64,000 nucleotides of DNA from CmP2 sp052084925 (GTDB taxonomy: Bacteria > Actinomycetota > Actinomycetes > Actinomycetales > Micrococcaceae), in assembly GCA_052084925.1 (NCBI GenBank), contig JBQDEV010000010.1:1-64000 (forward strand). The letters run 5' to 3'. The translations under genes were made by a program, and so were the position numbers. Shown here in pieces: positions 35,935 to 44,277 of the stretch. A model generated the notes under the pieces. It saw only the letters and a list, made by a program, of their open reading frames with translations. It was not told the origin of the DNA and did not search any database. Positions within the stretch are counted from its first letter, which is position 1. The number at the start of each line of letters is the position of its first letter.

Positions 35935-37430
35935 TGAAAACACAGGACACCGATCTATCGACCGCTCCCGTTGAGGTCAAAGAACTGCCCACCACACGCA
36001 CGTTCTTCGGACAGCCGGGCCCGCTCTCCACCCTGTTCAGCGTTGAACTCTGGGAGCGCTTCTCCTTCTACGGCATGCAGGGGATCCTGTTGCTGTACAT
36101 GTACTTCGAAGCCGAGCGCGGGGGACTGGGCATCGACCCGGCCATCGCGACGGGTGTGGTCGGCGCGTACGGCGGTATGGTCTACGTCTTCTGCATCATC
36201 GGCGGTTGGGTCGCGGACCGGCTCATCGGCTCCGAACGGGCCATGCTGTGGAGCGCGGTCATGATCATGGCCGGACACATCGGGCTAGCCCTGATTCCGG
36301 GAATCCCCGGCCTCATCGTGGGCCTGCTGCTGGTGGGCATCGGCTCCGGAGGGTTGAAAGCGAACGTCTCCAACCTAGTGGGGCACCTGTACTCGCGCGA
36401 GGATCCGCGCCGTGACGCCGGTTTCTCCCTGTTCTACATGGGCGTGAACATCGGCGCTCTCTTCGGTCCCTTTATCACCGGTTTCGCCCGACAGGAATGG
36501 GGTTTCCACCTCGCGTTCGGTCTTGCCGCGCTGGGCATGGCACTGGGACTGGGCCAATACATCTGGCGCCGTCGAGAGCTGCCCGCCGACGTGCACACCG
36601 TCCCGAACCCACTGCCTCGTTCTTCCTACCCACGCTGGATCATCGGAGCCGTGGTGGCTCTCCTCCTGGTGGGCGTCCTGCTGGTGACCGGGGTGGTGCA
36701 TGCCGGGAACCTCTCCACCGTGGCCGTGCTGATCTCCGCGGTGGCAGCCGTCGGAATCTTCGCTTTCCTGCTCACCACCAAGAAGGTTGGCGCCGACGAG
36801 CGTTCCCGCGTGCTGGCCTTCATCCCGCTGTTCATCGGCTCCTCGGCGTTCTTCGCCCTGTTCCAGCAGCAGTTCACCGTGATCACCATCTACTCCGACA
36901 CCCGACTCGACCGCGACTTCTCCTGGGGAAACTTCTCGTGGGAGATGCCGATCGAATGGGTGCAGTCCATCAACCCGGTGTTCATCATTGTGTTCGCGCC
37001 ACTGTTCGCCCTGCTGTGGACTCGGCTCGGCACCCGGAACCCCACGACCCCGAACAAGTTCGGAGTGGGCATCATCCTGATGGGATCCGCGTTCTTGCTC
37101 TTCTTGCCGATGGTTACCACCGTCTCGGTGCCGGTGCTGTGGATCGCTGTAATTCTGCTGGTGGCCACCATGGGTGAGCTCATGGTGTCGCCGGTGGGGC
37201 TCTCCCTGTCCACCAAGTTGGCACCGGCACAGTACCCGGTGTTGATGGTGGCCCTCTACAACCTCTCGGTGGCCCTGGGTACCTCCTTGGCGGGTTCGCT
37301 GGCTCGGTTCTACTCCGCCGAGAATGAGGGCACCTACTTCGGTGTCCTCGGCGCGGTGACCATCGGTATCGGCGTGGTCATGCTGCTGGTGGCGCGGCCC
37401 GTGCACCGGGGGATGCGCGGAGTGAACTGA
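35934..37430 (+). CDS. POT/PTR-family proton-coupled oligopeptide transporter
   Basis: This 498-residue permease has about 14 membrane segments. The N-terminal signature LWERFSFYGMQGIL gives the family ExxER-like motif in helix 1; GGWVADRLIGSERA is the loop between helices 2 and 3, and FSLFYMGVNIGALFGPFITG is the classic PTR2 signature. It would import di- and tripeptides with protons. Monocistronic by position, with a small secreted-protein gene 108 bp downstream. Confidence 0.92.
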   Translation: MKTQDTDLSTAPVEVKELPTTRTFFGQPGPLSTLFSVELWERFSFYGMQGILLLYMYFEAERGGLGIDPAIATGVVGAYGGMVYVFCIIGGWVADRLIGSERAMLWSAVMIMAGHIGLALIPGIPGLIVGLLLVGIGSGGLKANVSNLVGHLYSREDPRRDAGFSLFYMGVNIGALFGPFITGFARQEWGFHLAFGLAALGMALGLGQYIWRRRELPADVHTVPNPLPRSSYPRWIIGAVVALLLVGVLLVTGVVHAGNLSTVAVLISAVAAVGIFAFLLTTKKVGADERSRVLAFIPLFIGSSAFFALFQQQFTVITIYSDTRLDRDFSWGNFSWEMPIEWVQSINPVFIIVFAPLFALLWTRLGTRNPTTPNKFGVGIILMGSAFLLFLPMVTTVSVPVLWIAVILLVATMGELMVSPVGLSLSTKLAPAQYPVLMVALYNLSVALGTSLAGSLARFYSAENEGTYFGVLGAVTIGIGVVMLLVARPVHRGMRGVN

Positions 37431-37538
37431 CCGACGTTCATCGTAAACGAGGTGTGGCGCTCATCACAGCGGGTGGGTATCGTCGGCGACGCAAGCACAT
37501 TTTCGATAGATGACAATCGATTTCTGCGGTGAATCATC

Positions 37539-37772
37539 ATGAAGAAGCTTGTTGGACGCCTTGCCGCTGGTGGGCTGCTGGTTGCTGGAGCGGTCGCTAC
37601 TCCCGCACAAGCCGCAAATTATGATCTGCATACTTACTGGACCGGAGGAACGATGGCTGACTGTCTGGAATGGCAGAACAGCATCCCTACCGGGACTTTT
37701 GCGCGCATCTATGAATCCTGCGCTGCGAACGGAAATGGCTACGCATTCACCGTGGCCTATAGGACCTCATAG
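37539..37772 (+). CDS. Small secreted protein
   Basis: The 77-residue product has a clear Sec signal (MKKLVGRLAAGGLLVAGAVA, cleavage probably after TPAQA). The mature ~52 residues start near ANYDLHTYW, contain two cysteines (in ADCLEW and YESCAAN) that could form one disulfide, and are rich in aromatic residues and Gly/Thr. I do not recognise the family; it could be a bacteriocin-like peptide, a protease inhibitor or a cell-surface factor. No immunity or export gene is adjacent. A strong hairpin follows 20 bp after the stop, marking a separate transcript. Confidence 0.65.
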   Translation: MKKLVGRLAAGGLLVAGAVATPAQAANYDLHTYWTGGTMADCLEWQNSIPTGTFARIYESCAANGNGYAFTVAYRTS

Positions 37773-37791
37773 TCCAGTCTTCTCTCCATGA

Positions 37792-37831
37792 CGAATGGGG
37801 GCGCTCACCATCCAGTGAGCGCTCCCATTCG
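37792..37831. terminator. Strong bidirectional hairpin terminator
   Basis: A 17-bp stem, with left arm 37792-37808 and right arm 37815-37831, closes a 6-nt loop with a single G-T wobble. It sits between the convergent secreted-protein gene and the biotin carboxylase gene and could stop both transcripts. There is no long T-tract. Confidence 0.75.
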
Positions 37832-37858
37832 CATGTGAAGGCGAGAGAGGTCTTCGTG

Positions 37859-39598
37859 TCAGCCGATCTGGCCGATCACGCTGCCGGCCGCAAAGTGTTC
37901 ACCGGCGGAGGCGGTGACGCTGAGAGTGCCGTCGGATGCTGCGACGACGTTGGTCTCCATCTTCATCGCCTCCATCACGGCCAACACCTCGCCGCGAGAC
38001 ACGGTGGCGCCGTCGTCGACCTTCCAGTTCACGAGAGTGCCGGTGATGGGTGCGGTGATCGACCCCTCATCCGCCGCGGAATCTGAAGTGTCTTCGTCCG
38101 ATGGCAGGGCTGCACCGGCAGAGCCCAGCCCCGAGAGCAAGAGGGCGGGCAGACCGACCTGAACACGCCGACCGTCGATCTCCAGCCAGGTACGGGTCAG
38201 CGAGGTTGCGCCTGCGGGCTCGGGCGCCTGGGCCGGTTCGAAGTCGACGTCGAGGTCGTTCTCGATCCACCGGGTGTGCACCGCGAAGGCGTCCTCGCCA
38301 GTGAAATCCGGCTGCTGGAGCACCTCGCGGTGGAACGGCAGCACGGTGGAGACCCCGTCGATCTGGAACTCGTCCAGGGCTCGCCGGGCACGGGCCAGCG
38401 CTCGTTGTCGATCCGGTCCCCACACAATGAGCTTGGCCAGCATCGAATCGAAATGTCCCGGCAGTACCTGGCCGGCGGTATAGCCGGAGTCCACTCGGAT
38501 GCCGCCGCCTGACGGCGCATCGAAGACGCTGACCTCGCCGGGTGTGGGCAAGTAGCCCCGCCCCGGGTCCTCGGCGTTGATCCGGAATTCGAAGGCGTGG
38601 CCGTGCGCACGCTCGCCGGCGGCTCGCACCTCGTCGGTGAGTGGCTCGCCCTCGGCGATGCGGAACTGCTCCAGCACCAGGTCCAGTCCGGTGGTTTCCT
38701 CTGTGACCGGATGCTCGACCTGGAGACGGGTGTTGACCTCGAGGAAGGACAGCGTGCCGTCAGTGCTCAGCAGGAACTCGACGGTGGCCGCGCCCTGGTA
38801 GCCGGCTTCGGCGCAGATGCGCTCGGCCGAGCTGTGTAGTTCCGTGCGCTGTTCGTCGGTGAGGAAGGGAGCGGGCGCCTCCTCGACGAGCTTTTGGTTG
38901 CGGCGCTGCAGCGAGCAGTCGCGGGTGCCGACGGCGACGACATTCCCGTGGGCGTCGCCGAGGATCTGCACCTCCACGTGGCGTGGATTCTGCAAGTACT
39001 GCTCGACGAAGCACTCGCCGCGTCCGAAGGCCTCGGTGGCCTCGCGCACCGCCGAATCGTAGAGCTCAGCGACCTCGTCGAGGTCCCACGCGATGCGGAT
39101 GCCGCGGCCGCCACCGCCATGGGCGGCCTTAATCGCAATGGGCAACCCGTGCTCGCGGGCGAAGTCCACGGCCTCGTTGGCATCGGAGACCGGGTCCGGG
39201 GTGCCCTGCACCAACGGGGCATCCACGGATTGGGCGATCTTACGGGCGGCGACCTTGTCGCCGAGCTTCTCGATGACCTCTGGGGAAGGGCCGATCCAGG
39301 TCAGCCCCGCCTCCTGCACCGCGCGCGCGAAATCTGCGCTCTCGGAGAGGAAACCGTACCCGGGGTGCACGGCATCGGCGCCGGACTCGCGAGCGGCCGC
39401 CAGGACCTTGTCGATGTCGAGGTAGCTCTCCCGCGGACGGGCGCCGTGCAGTGCGTAGGCCTCATCGGCCAGGCGCACATGCAGCGCGTCGGCGTCGTCG
39501 TCGGCATAGACGGTGATGGCGGTGCGGCCGGAATCCCGGCAGGCGCGGATGATGCGGACGGCGATCTCTCCGCGGTTGGCGATCAGAACGCGTTTCAT
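37859..39598 (-). CDS. Biotin carboxylase with C-terminal biotin carrier domain, in a pxp operon
   Basis: A 579-residue protein. Residues 1-450 are a biotin carboxylase (VLIANRGEIAVRIIRACRDS, ATP-grasp loop KAAHGGGGRGIRI, EVNTRLQVEHPVTE); the C-terminal ~70 residues are a biotin carrier with the lysine in EAMKMET. ATG 39598 overlaps the stop of the pxpB-pxpC fusion by 4 bp. There is no acyl-CoA carboxyltransferase gene nearby, whereas the adjacent protein carries both domains homologous to the carboxyltransferase half of urea carboxylase. A split biotin-dependent carboxylase with that partner is therefore plausible; a general acyl-CoA carboxylase alpha subunit is the alternative. Confidence 0.87.
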   Translation of the reverse strand: MKRVLIANRGEIAVRIIRACRDSGRTAITVYADDDADALHVRLADEAYALHGARPRESYLDIDKVLAAARESGADAVHPGYGFLSESADFARAVQEAGLTWIGPSPEVIEKLGDKVAARKIAQSVDAPLVQGTPDPVSDANEAVDFAREHGLPIAIKAAHGGGGRGIRIAWDLDEVAELYDSAVREATEAFGRGECFVEQYLQNPRHVEVQILGDAHGNVVAVGTRDCSLQRRNQKLVEEAPAPFLTDEQRTELHSSAERICAEAGYQGAATVEFLLSTDGTLSFLEVNTRLQVEHPVTEETTGLDLVLEQFRIAEGEPLTDEVRAAGERAHGHAFEFRINAEDPGRGYLPTPGEVSVFDAPSGGGIRVDSGYTAGQVLPGHFDSMLAKLIVWGPDRQRALARARRALDEFQIDGVSTVLPFHREVLQQPDFTGEDAFAVHTRWIENDLDVDFEPAQAPEPAGATSLTRTWLEIDGRRVQVGLPALLLSGLGSAGAALPSDEDTSDSAADEGSITAPITGTLVNWKVDDGATVSRGEVLAVMEAMKMETNVVAASDGTLSVTASAGEHFAAGSVIGQIG

Positions 39599-41241
39599 GA
39601 GGTCTCCTTGGCTGAAGCAGCGGCTGAATGGGAAGCGTCGAGGACGAAGCGCAGGCGCGTGCCGGGTGGTGCTTGGGCCACCAGTGGCAGCGCTGAGGGG
39701 TGGACGACGGCGATGATCGGGTAGCCGCCGGTGACGGGGTGATCGTTCAGGAACAATACGGGCTGCCCCTCGGGCGGGACTTGCAAGGAACCGGTGACGG
39801 CACCTTCGCTGGGCAGCTCGCCGTCGCGGCAGCGTTGCAGGGGCTCGTCGCCCTGTAGGCGCAGCCCGACGCGATTGGACCGGTCCGTGACGGTCCACGA
39901 CTGCTCGGTGAGTCGAGACAGCGATGCTGGTTCGAACCAGTCATCGCGTGGACCCAGCACGATTGGCACCGCGACTTCTGCTGCGCTGAATCGATCCTCG
40001 GGCCATGGCTGCGGTTCACCCACCGCGGGGGCGGGGGAGGTGGGCGGCACGATGCCGAGAACATCGCCGGCCTGCAGGGGAGCAGGGCCGACCTCGGAGA
40101 GAGTGTCGGTGGAGCGGCTTCCCAGCACCGGGGACACCTCGATGCTGCCGCGGATACCCAGATAGCAGCGGAGCCCATCGTGGGGAGCGCCGATGCTGAG
40201 CCGGTCACCGGCTGAGAGGGCGAGGGGGCGCTGGTCGGTCACCGCCCAGGTGGCGCCGCTGGCGCGGGTCACGGTGATCTCGGCGCGGGCGCCGGTCACG
40301 GCCACCTCCGCCGAACCGAGGGATTCCACCTCGAGTCCGCCGAGCAGCAGCTCGAGCCCGGGGGTTCCGTTGGGATTGCCCAGCAGTCGGTTGGCGGTGC
40401 GCAAGGCCTCGGCGTCGACGGCGCCGGCAGCGGGCACGCCCAGCGACGCATGGCCGCTACGCCCGAGATCCTGCAGCAGAGTCTGCGCTGCGGGGCGAAT
40501 GATGCGCAACCCGTGGACTGGCGTCGATGCAGTCTCAGAAGTGAGGGCCTCAGATGCGGTGCCAGAGGTGTCCTCCGGCTGCTCCGTCGCCGGGTCTGTG
40601 AGGTTCTCTGTGTTCTCGGCCCGCACGAAGCGCACCCGGTCGCCGGGGTTCACCAGGGCCGGCGGGTCGCGCTGCTCATCCCACATCACCGCGTCGGTGG
40701 TGCCGATCAGCTGCCAGCCGCCCGGACTGGAGCGCGGATAGACACCGCTGAAGGTGCCGGCCAGGCCCACCGATCCCGCGGGGATACGGGTGCGCGGGCT
40801 GCTGCGACGCGGGACGTCCAGAACCGGGTCACCGTCACTGAGGTAGCAGAACCCAGGAGCGAAACCGGCGAAGGCCATGGTGTACTCGCTGCCGGTGTGG
40901 CGTTCGATGACCTCGTCCTCGGTCAGACCCAGATGCTCGGCGACCTCCGCGAGATCTTCGCCGTCGTAGCGCACCGGGATCTCCACGACCCGCGGTTCAA
41001 CGGCGGCCGCCTCTCCAGGATCCAGGACGTCGATGGACTCGATCACCGAGTCACGACATGTCGTGCGGTCGAAGGTGACGAGCACGGTGCAGGCGGCCGG
41101 GATCACTTCGGTGACGCCGGGGATCTGCGCTCGGCGCACGGCTTCGGTCAGATTGAGCACGGCGGGAAGATCGGCGACCTCCACCAGGACGGCCTGGTCC
41201 CCGGCGGTGAGATAGCGCTGCACGGCAGGATTCTCGGGCAT
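39595..41241 (-). CDS. 5-oxoprolinase subunits PxpB and PxpC fused (KipI-KipA type)
   Basis: A 548-residue fusion. Residues 1-215 match KipI/PxpB (FAPGFCYLSDGDPVLDVPRR, then SPGGWQLIGTTD), and residues ~245-540 match KipA/PxpC (LQDLGRSGHASLGVPAAGAV, NRLLGNPNGTPGLELLLGG). An acidic Thr/Ser linker at ~215-242 joins them. PxpB, PxpC and PxpA together hydrolyse 5-oxoproline with ATP in many bacteria; in others the two genes are separate. The same two domains also form the carboxyltransferase part of urea carboxylase and allophanate systems. It is coupled to the biotin carboxylase by a 4-bp overlap and starts 5 bp after pxpA. Confidence 0.88.
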   Translation of the reverse strand: MPENPAVQRYLTAGDQAVLVEVADLPAVLNLTEAVRRAQIPGVTEVIPAACTVLVTFDRTTCRDSVIESIDVLDPGEAAAVEPRVVEIPVRYDGEDLAEVAEHLGLTEDEVIERHTGSEYTMAFAGFAPGFCYLSDGDPVLDVPRRSSPRTRIPAGSVGLAGTFSGVYPRSSPGGWQLIGTTDAVMWDEQRDPPALVNPGDRVRFVRAENTENLTDPATEQPEDTSGTASEALTSETASTPVHGLRIIRPAAQTLLQDLGRSGHASLGVPAAGAVDAEALRTANRLLGNPNGTPGLELLLGGLEVESLGSAEVAVTGARAEITVTRASGATWAVTDQRPLALSAGDRLSIGAPHDGLRCYLGIRGSIEVSPVLGSRSTDTLSEVGPAPLQAGDVLGIVPPTSPAPAVGEPQPWPEDRFSAAEVAVPIVLGPRDDWFEPASLSRLTEQSWTVTDRSNRVGLRLQGDEPLQRCRDGELPSEGAVTGSLQVPPEGQPVLFLNDHPVTGGYPIIAVVHPSALPLVAQAPPGTRLRFVLDASHSAAASAKETS

Positions 41242-41246
41242 CTGCT

Positions 41247-42011
41247 TCAGCTCCTGGTGAAGGGGGAGATCTCGACGCCGGCCCCGCGCAGTTCCTCGTG
41301 CACGCGCTGCGCCATGGCCACCGCTCCCGGACTGTCTCCGTGGACGCAGATCGAATCAGCGCGAATGGCCACCTCCGAGCCGTCGATGCTCTGCAGCGTG
41401 CCGCGCTCGACCAGCTGCACCATGCGACGGGCCACCTCGGCGGGATCCGTGAGCACTGCACCTGCCTGCCGACGGGAGACCAGGGTACCCTCCGGCGTGT
41501 AGGCGCGATCGGCGAAGGCTTCGACGGCGGTAGGCAGTCCCGCCCGCTCGGCTTCGAGCAGTCCCTGGCTGCCGGGCAGGCCCAGGAGCACGAGTGAGTC
41601 GTCGACGTCCGCGATCGCGGTGGCGACGTCACGAGACTGACGAGCGTCGTGGACGATGGTGTTGTACAGCGCCCCGTGTGGCTTCACATAGCTCACCGTG
41701 GTGCCGGCGGCTCGAGCAATCGCCTGGAGCGCCCCGATCTGGTAAATGATCTCGGGGATGAGGTCCTCGCTGGCGACGTCCATTGCGCGGCGGCCGAACC
41801 CTGCCAGATCCCGGTAGCCGACGTGGGCGCCCACGGCGACCTCGTGCTGGGCTGCGAGGCGGGTGGTCGCACTCATCGCCCTCGGATCACCGGCGTGGAA
41901 GCCGCAGGCGATGTTCGCGCTGGAGACCAAGCCCAGCATGCCCTCGTCGTCGCCCATCGGCCAGGGACCGAAGGCCTCGCCGACGTCGCTGTTCAGATCG
42001 ATTGTTGTCAC
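41247..42011 (-). CDS. pxpA: 5-oxoprolinase subunit A (LamB/YcsF family)
   Basis: The 254-residue protein begins with the family signature IDLNSDVGEAFGPWPMGDDE, followed by SSANIACGFHAGDP and VGAHVGYRDLAGFGRR, and KPHGALYN; these conserved Asp/His/Lys residues form the active site of the YcsF-type fold. It acts with PxpB and PxpC in cleaving 5-oxoproline to glutamate, a damaged-metabolite and nitrogen salvage reaction. It lies between the permease gene (92 bp upstream of the operon direction) and the fused pxpB-pxpC gene. Confidence 0.92.
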   Translation of the reverse strand: MTTIDLNSDVGEAFGPWPMGDDEGMLGLVSSANIACGFHAGDPRAMSATTRLAAQHEVAVGAHVGYRDLAGFGRRAMDVASEDLIPEIIYQIGALQAIARAAGTTVSYVKPHGALYNTIVHDARQSRDVATAIADVDDSLVLLGLPGSQGLLEAERAGLPTAVEAFADRAYTPEGTLVSRRQAGAVLTDPAEVARRMVQLVERGTLQSIDGSEVAIRADSICVHGDSPGAVAMAQRVHEELRGAGVEISPFTRS

Positions 42012-42102
42012 AGGGTGCTCCTTCGTCGTGTCGGCCGCGGTGTCAGGATAGCCGGGCCGGGGGCGTGCAATGGCAGTGTGTGTCGGGACGGGGGTGTGCG
42101 AC

Positions 42103-43398
42103 TTAGTACCCGAGGAACTGGAAGATCGGCACCACAGAACGGGCTCCCATGTACCAGGTCAGGGCGGTGACGATGGTGCCGACCACCAGCAGCCACATTG
42201 GGTGCTTGTGCCCGCCGAGCAGATCGCGCCGGAACCAGCCGATGTACATGAAAATCGTTAGACCGACCGGTAGAACCAGCCCGTTGAAGCCGCCGGCGAA
42301 GACCAGCAGTGCGGCAGGCGTGGTGCCAACGATCAGGTAGATGACCAGCGAGACGGCGACGAAGCCGACGGTGGTGTAGCTGCGGGCGCGGTCGGTCATG
42401 TTCTTGAAGAACACGGTGAAGAAGGACACCGAGGTGTATGCGGCGCCGATGACGCTGGAGATGCCTGCAGCCCAGAAGACGAGACCGAAGGCGCGCAGAC
42501 CCCATTCGCCGGCAGCGTACTGGAAGGCCTGGGCTGCCGGGTTAGCCTGGGCGCTGGAGGTGTCGATGATGACGCCGCTGGCCACCACGCCGAGCACGGC
42601 CAGGAAGAGGATGTAGCGCATGATTCCGGTCACGAGGATGCCGTTGACGGCTGCCCGGGAGACTTCCTTGATGTTCTCCGGTCCGGCGGTGCCGGAATCC
42701 AGGAGCCGGTGGGCGCCGGCGTAGGTGATGTAGCCGCCCACGGTACCGCCGACGATGGTGGTGATCGCGGCGAAGTCGATGAAGTCGGGAAGCACCGTCT
42801 GGCGGAGTGCGTCGCCCACGGGCGGCTGCGAAACCACCGCGACGTAAATCGTCAGGGCGATCATGATCAACCCCAGCACGATCATGGCGCGGTCGATGGC
42901 GATGCCGGCTTTCTTCGAGATGAAGATGCCGATGGCGATGATGGCGGAAATCAATCCGCCGATGCGGGCATCGAGACCCAGCATCGCGTTGATGCCGAGT
43001 CCGGCACCGGCGATATTGCCGATGTTGAAGACGAATCCGCCGATGATCACCAGCACCGCCAGCACGTATCCCGAATAGGGGATCGCCGCGTTGGCGAGGT
43101 CGCTGGCGCGCTTGCCCGAGACGGTGATCATGCGCCAGACATTGAGCTGGATGGCGAAATCGATGATGATCGAGGCCAGGATGCCGAAGGCGAAGGCCGC
43201 GCCCAGGGTGGCGGTGAAGGTCGCGGTCTGCGTGATGAAACCGGGACCGATGGCGCTGGTGGCCATCATGAAGATCGCGCCGATCAGTGAGGCCTTACGG
43301 CTGCGGGCGAAGCGCTGGGCCTCCACCGTGACCTTGCCCGAGGACTCGGGGGAGGCGTCAGCGGTGCGGGACTCATGGTGAGGCGAAGTGTCGCTCAT
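42103..43398 (-). CDS. NRAMP-fold permease of the YcsG type, probable substrate importer of the pxp operon
   Basis: A 431-residue, ~11-helix membrane protein of the NRAMP superfamily. In true metal transporters helix 1 carries DPGN; here the corresponding segment reads SAIGPGFITQTATF, with no Asp or Asn ligand, so metal transport is unlikely. Bacillus subtilis ycsG, an NRAMP-like gene beside ycsF-kipI-kipA, is the matching arrangement. ATG 43398 (MSDTSPHHES) with GGGAGA is chosen over a codon 36 nt upstream. It is first in the operon, divergent from the GntR gene. An organic substrate such as 5-oxoproline is inferred from context. Confidence 0.78.
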   Translation of the reverse strand: MSDTSPHHESRTADASPESSGKVTVEAQRFARSRKASLIGAIFMMATSAIGPGFITQTATFTATLGAAFAFGILASIIIDFAIQLNVWRMITVSGKRASDLANAAIPYSGYVLAVLVIIGGFVFNIGNIAGAGLGINAMLGLDARIGGLISAIIAIGIFISKKAGIAIDRAMIVLGLIMIALTIYVAVVSQPPVGDALRQTVLPDFIDFAAITTIVGGTVGGYITYAGAHRLLDSGTAGPENIKEVSRAAVNGILVTGIMRYILFLAVLGVVASGVIIDTSSAQANPAAQAFQYAAGEWGLRAFGLVFWAAGISSVIGAAYTSVSFFTVFFKNMTDRARSYTTVGFVAVSLVIYLIVGTTPAALLVFAGGFNGLVLPVGLTIFMYIGWFRRDLLGGHKHPMWLLVVGTIVTALTWYMGARSVVPIFQFLGY

Positions 43399-43475
43399 GG
43401 GGTCTCCCGAAAGATGTCGTGCCGGTACGGACACGAGGGTCGGTGAATGTGGTGGCAGTCACTATTAGAGCATAG

Positions 43476-43507
43476 ATTGTTCAACACTGGAAGTCGTATT
43501 GTTCAAC
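43476..43507. promoter_or_regulatory. Twin operator-like direct repeats between permease and GntR genes
   Basis: ATTGTTCAAC occurs at 43476-43485 and again at 43498-43507, 22 bp apart start to start, two helical turns on the same face. The pair lies in the divergent promoter region of the pxp operon and its GntR-type regulator. Core TTGTTCAAC resembles the TTGT/ACAA half-sites of FCD-type GntR proteins. Confidence 0.6.
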
Positions 43508-43580
43508 GGTAGGATGATTCCTGGGACAGTTCTAGGGGCTGATGAGTGAAAGATCCGTCGGAACGTCGTATCCTGCAAAG

Positions 43581-44267
43581 GTGAATCCTCAGCAGAAAAC
43601 CCCTCTCGATCTGGTCGAGCGCACGGCGGAATCCCTGCGCGATCAGCTCGTCACCGGGGTGTTCGGCCCCGGTGAGCAGCTCTCGGAATCGGCGCTGTCC
43701 GAACAGCTCGACGTCTCGCGGAACACCCTGCGAGAGTCGTTTCGGATTCTCATGCACGAGGGGCTGCTGGTGCGCCGGCCGAACCGCGGGGTGTTCGTCA
43801 GTGATCCCTCGGTTCCCGGCATCCTGGACGTGTATCGCGTGCGACGGTTGATCGAGCCGCCGATCATGCGGGCGGCGGCCCCCAAGCACCCGGCGCTGGC
43901 CCGCGCGCGGCGGATCGTCGACGGCGCCGTGGAAGCCTCCGAGAGGGACGACTGGACTGCCGTGGGCACCGCGAATATGGAGTGGCACCTGGCTCTCGTG
44001 TCGCTCTCGGACAGCCCGCGACTGATCCGCTATTTCCGGACCCTGGCTGCGGAACTGCGCTTGTCCTTCATCAGCCTCAATGCACCCGAGTACCTGCACT
44101 CGGCGTTCGTGAGTCGCAACGTGGAGATTATGGAGTTGCTGGATCGCGGCGAAATGGGCACGGCCAGTGACCTGCTCGAGGAGTATCTGACTCAGAGTGA
44201 GCGCCTGGTTCTGGCCGCGTTCAACGGTTTCCAGATCACTGAGTCCGGTCTCGACAGCGGCCGTTGA
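43581..44267 (+). CDS. GntR-family (FCD) transcriptional regulator
   Basis: The product has 228 residues from GTG 43581, set by a TATCCT hexamer (43569-43574) 6 nt upstream; an ATG 39 nt earlier is the alternative. N-terminal winged helix: LSESALSEQLDVSRNTLRES and GLLVRRPNRGVFVSD. The C-terminal helical FCD ligand domain has the metal/ligand histidine pattern reduced (MEWHLAL is visible). By position it regulates the divergent pxp operon, the same partner relationship as kipR in Bacillus, though KipR is of the IclR type. Confidence 0.87.
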   Translation: MNPQQKTPLDLVERTAESLRDQLVTGVFGPGEQLSESALSEQLDVSRNTLRESFRILMHEGLLVRRPNRGVFVSDPSVPGILDVYRVRRLIEPPIMRAAAPKHPALARARRIVDGAVEASERDDWTAVGTANMEWHLALVSLSDSPRLIRYFRTLAAELRLSFISLNAPEYLHSAFVSRNVEIMELLDRGEMGTASDLLEEYLTQSERLVLAAFNGFQITESGLDSGR

Positions 44268-44277
44268 ACCGAGACGA

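Noticed and set aside
36375..37406. 343-codon minus-strand frame under the peptide transporter
   Set aside because: The translation is His/Gln/Glu-rich, the typical mirror of a membrane protein gene.
42103..43398. Manganese/iron NRAMP transporter (MntH)
   Set aside because: The helix 1 DPGN metal motif is absent and the context is 5-oxoproline metabolism.
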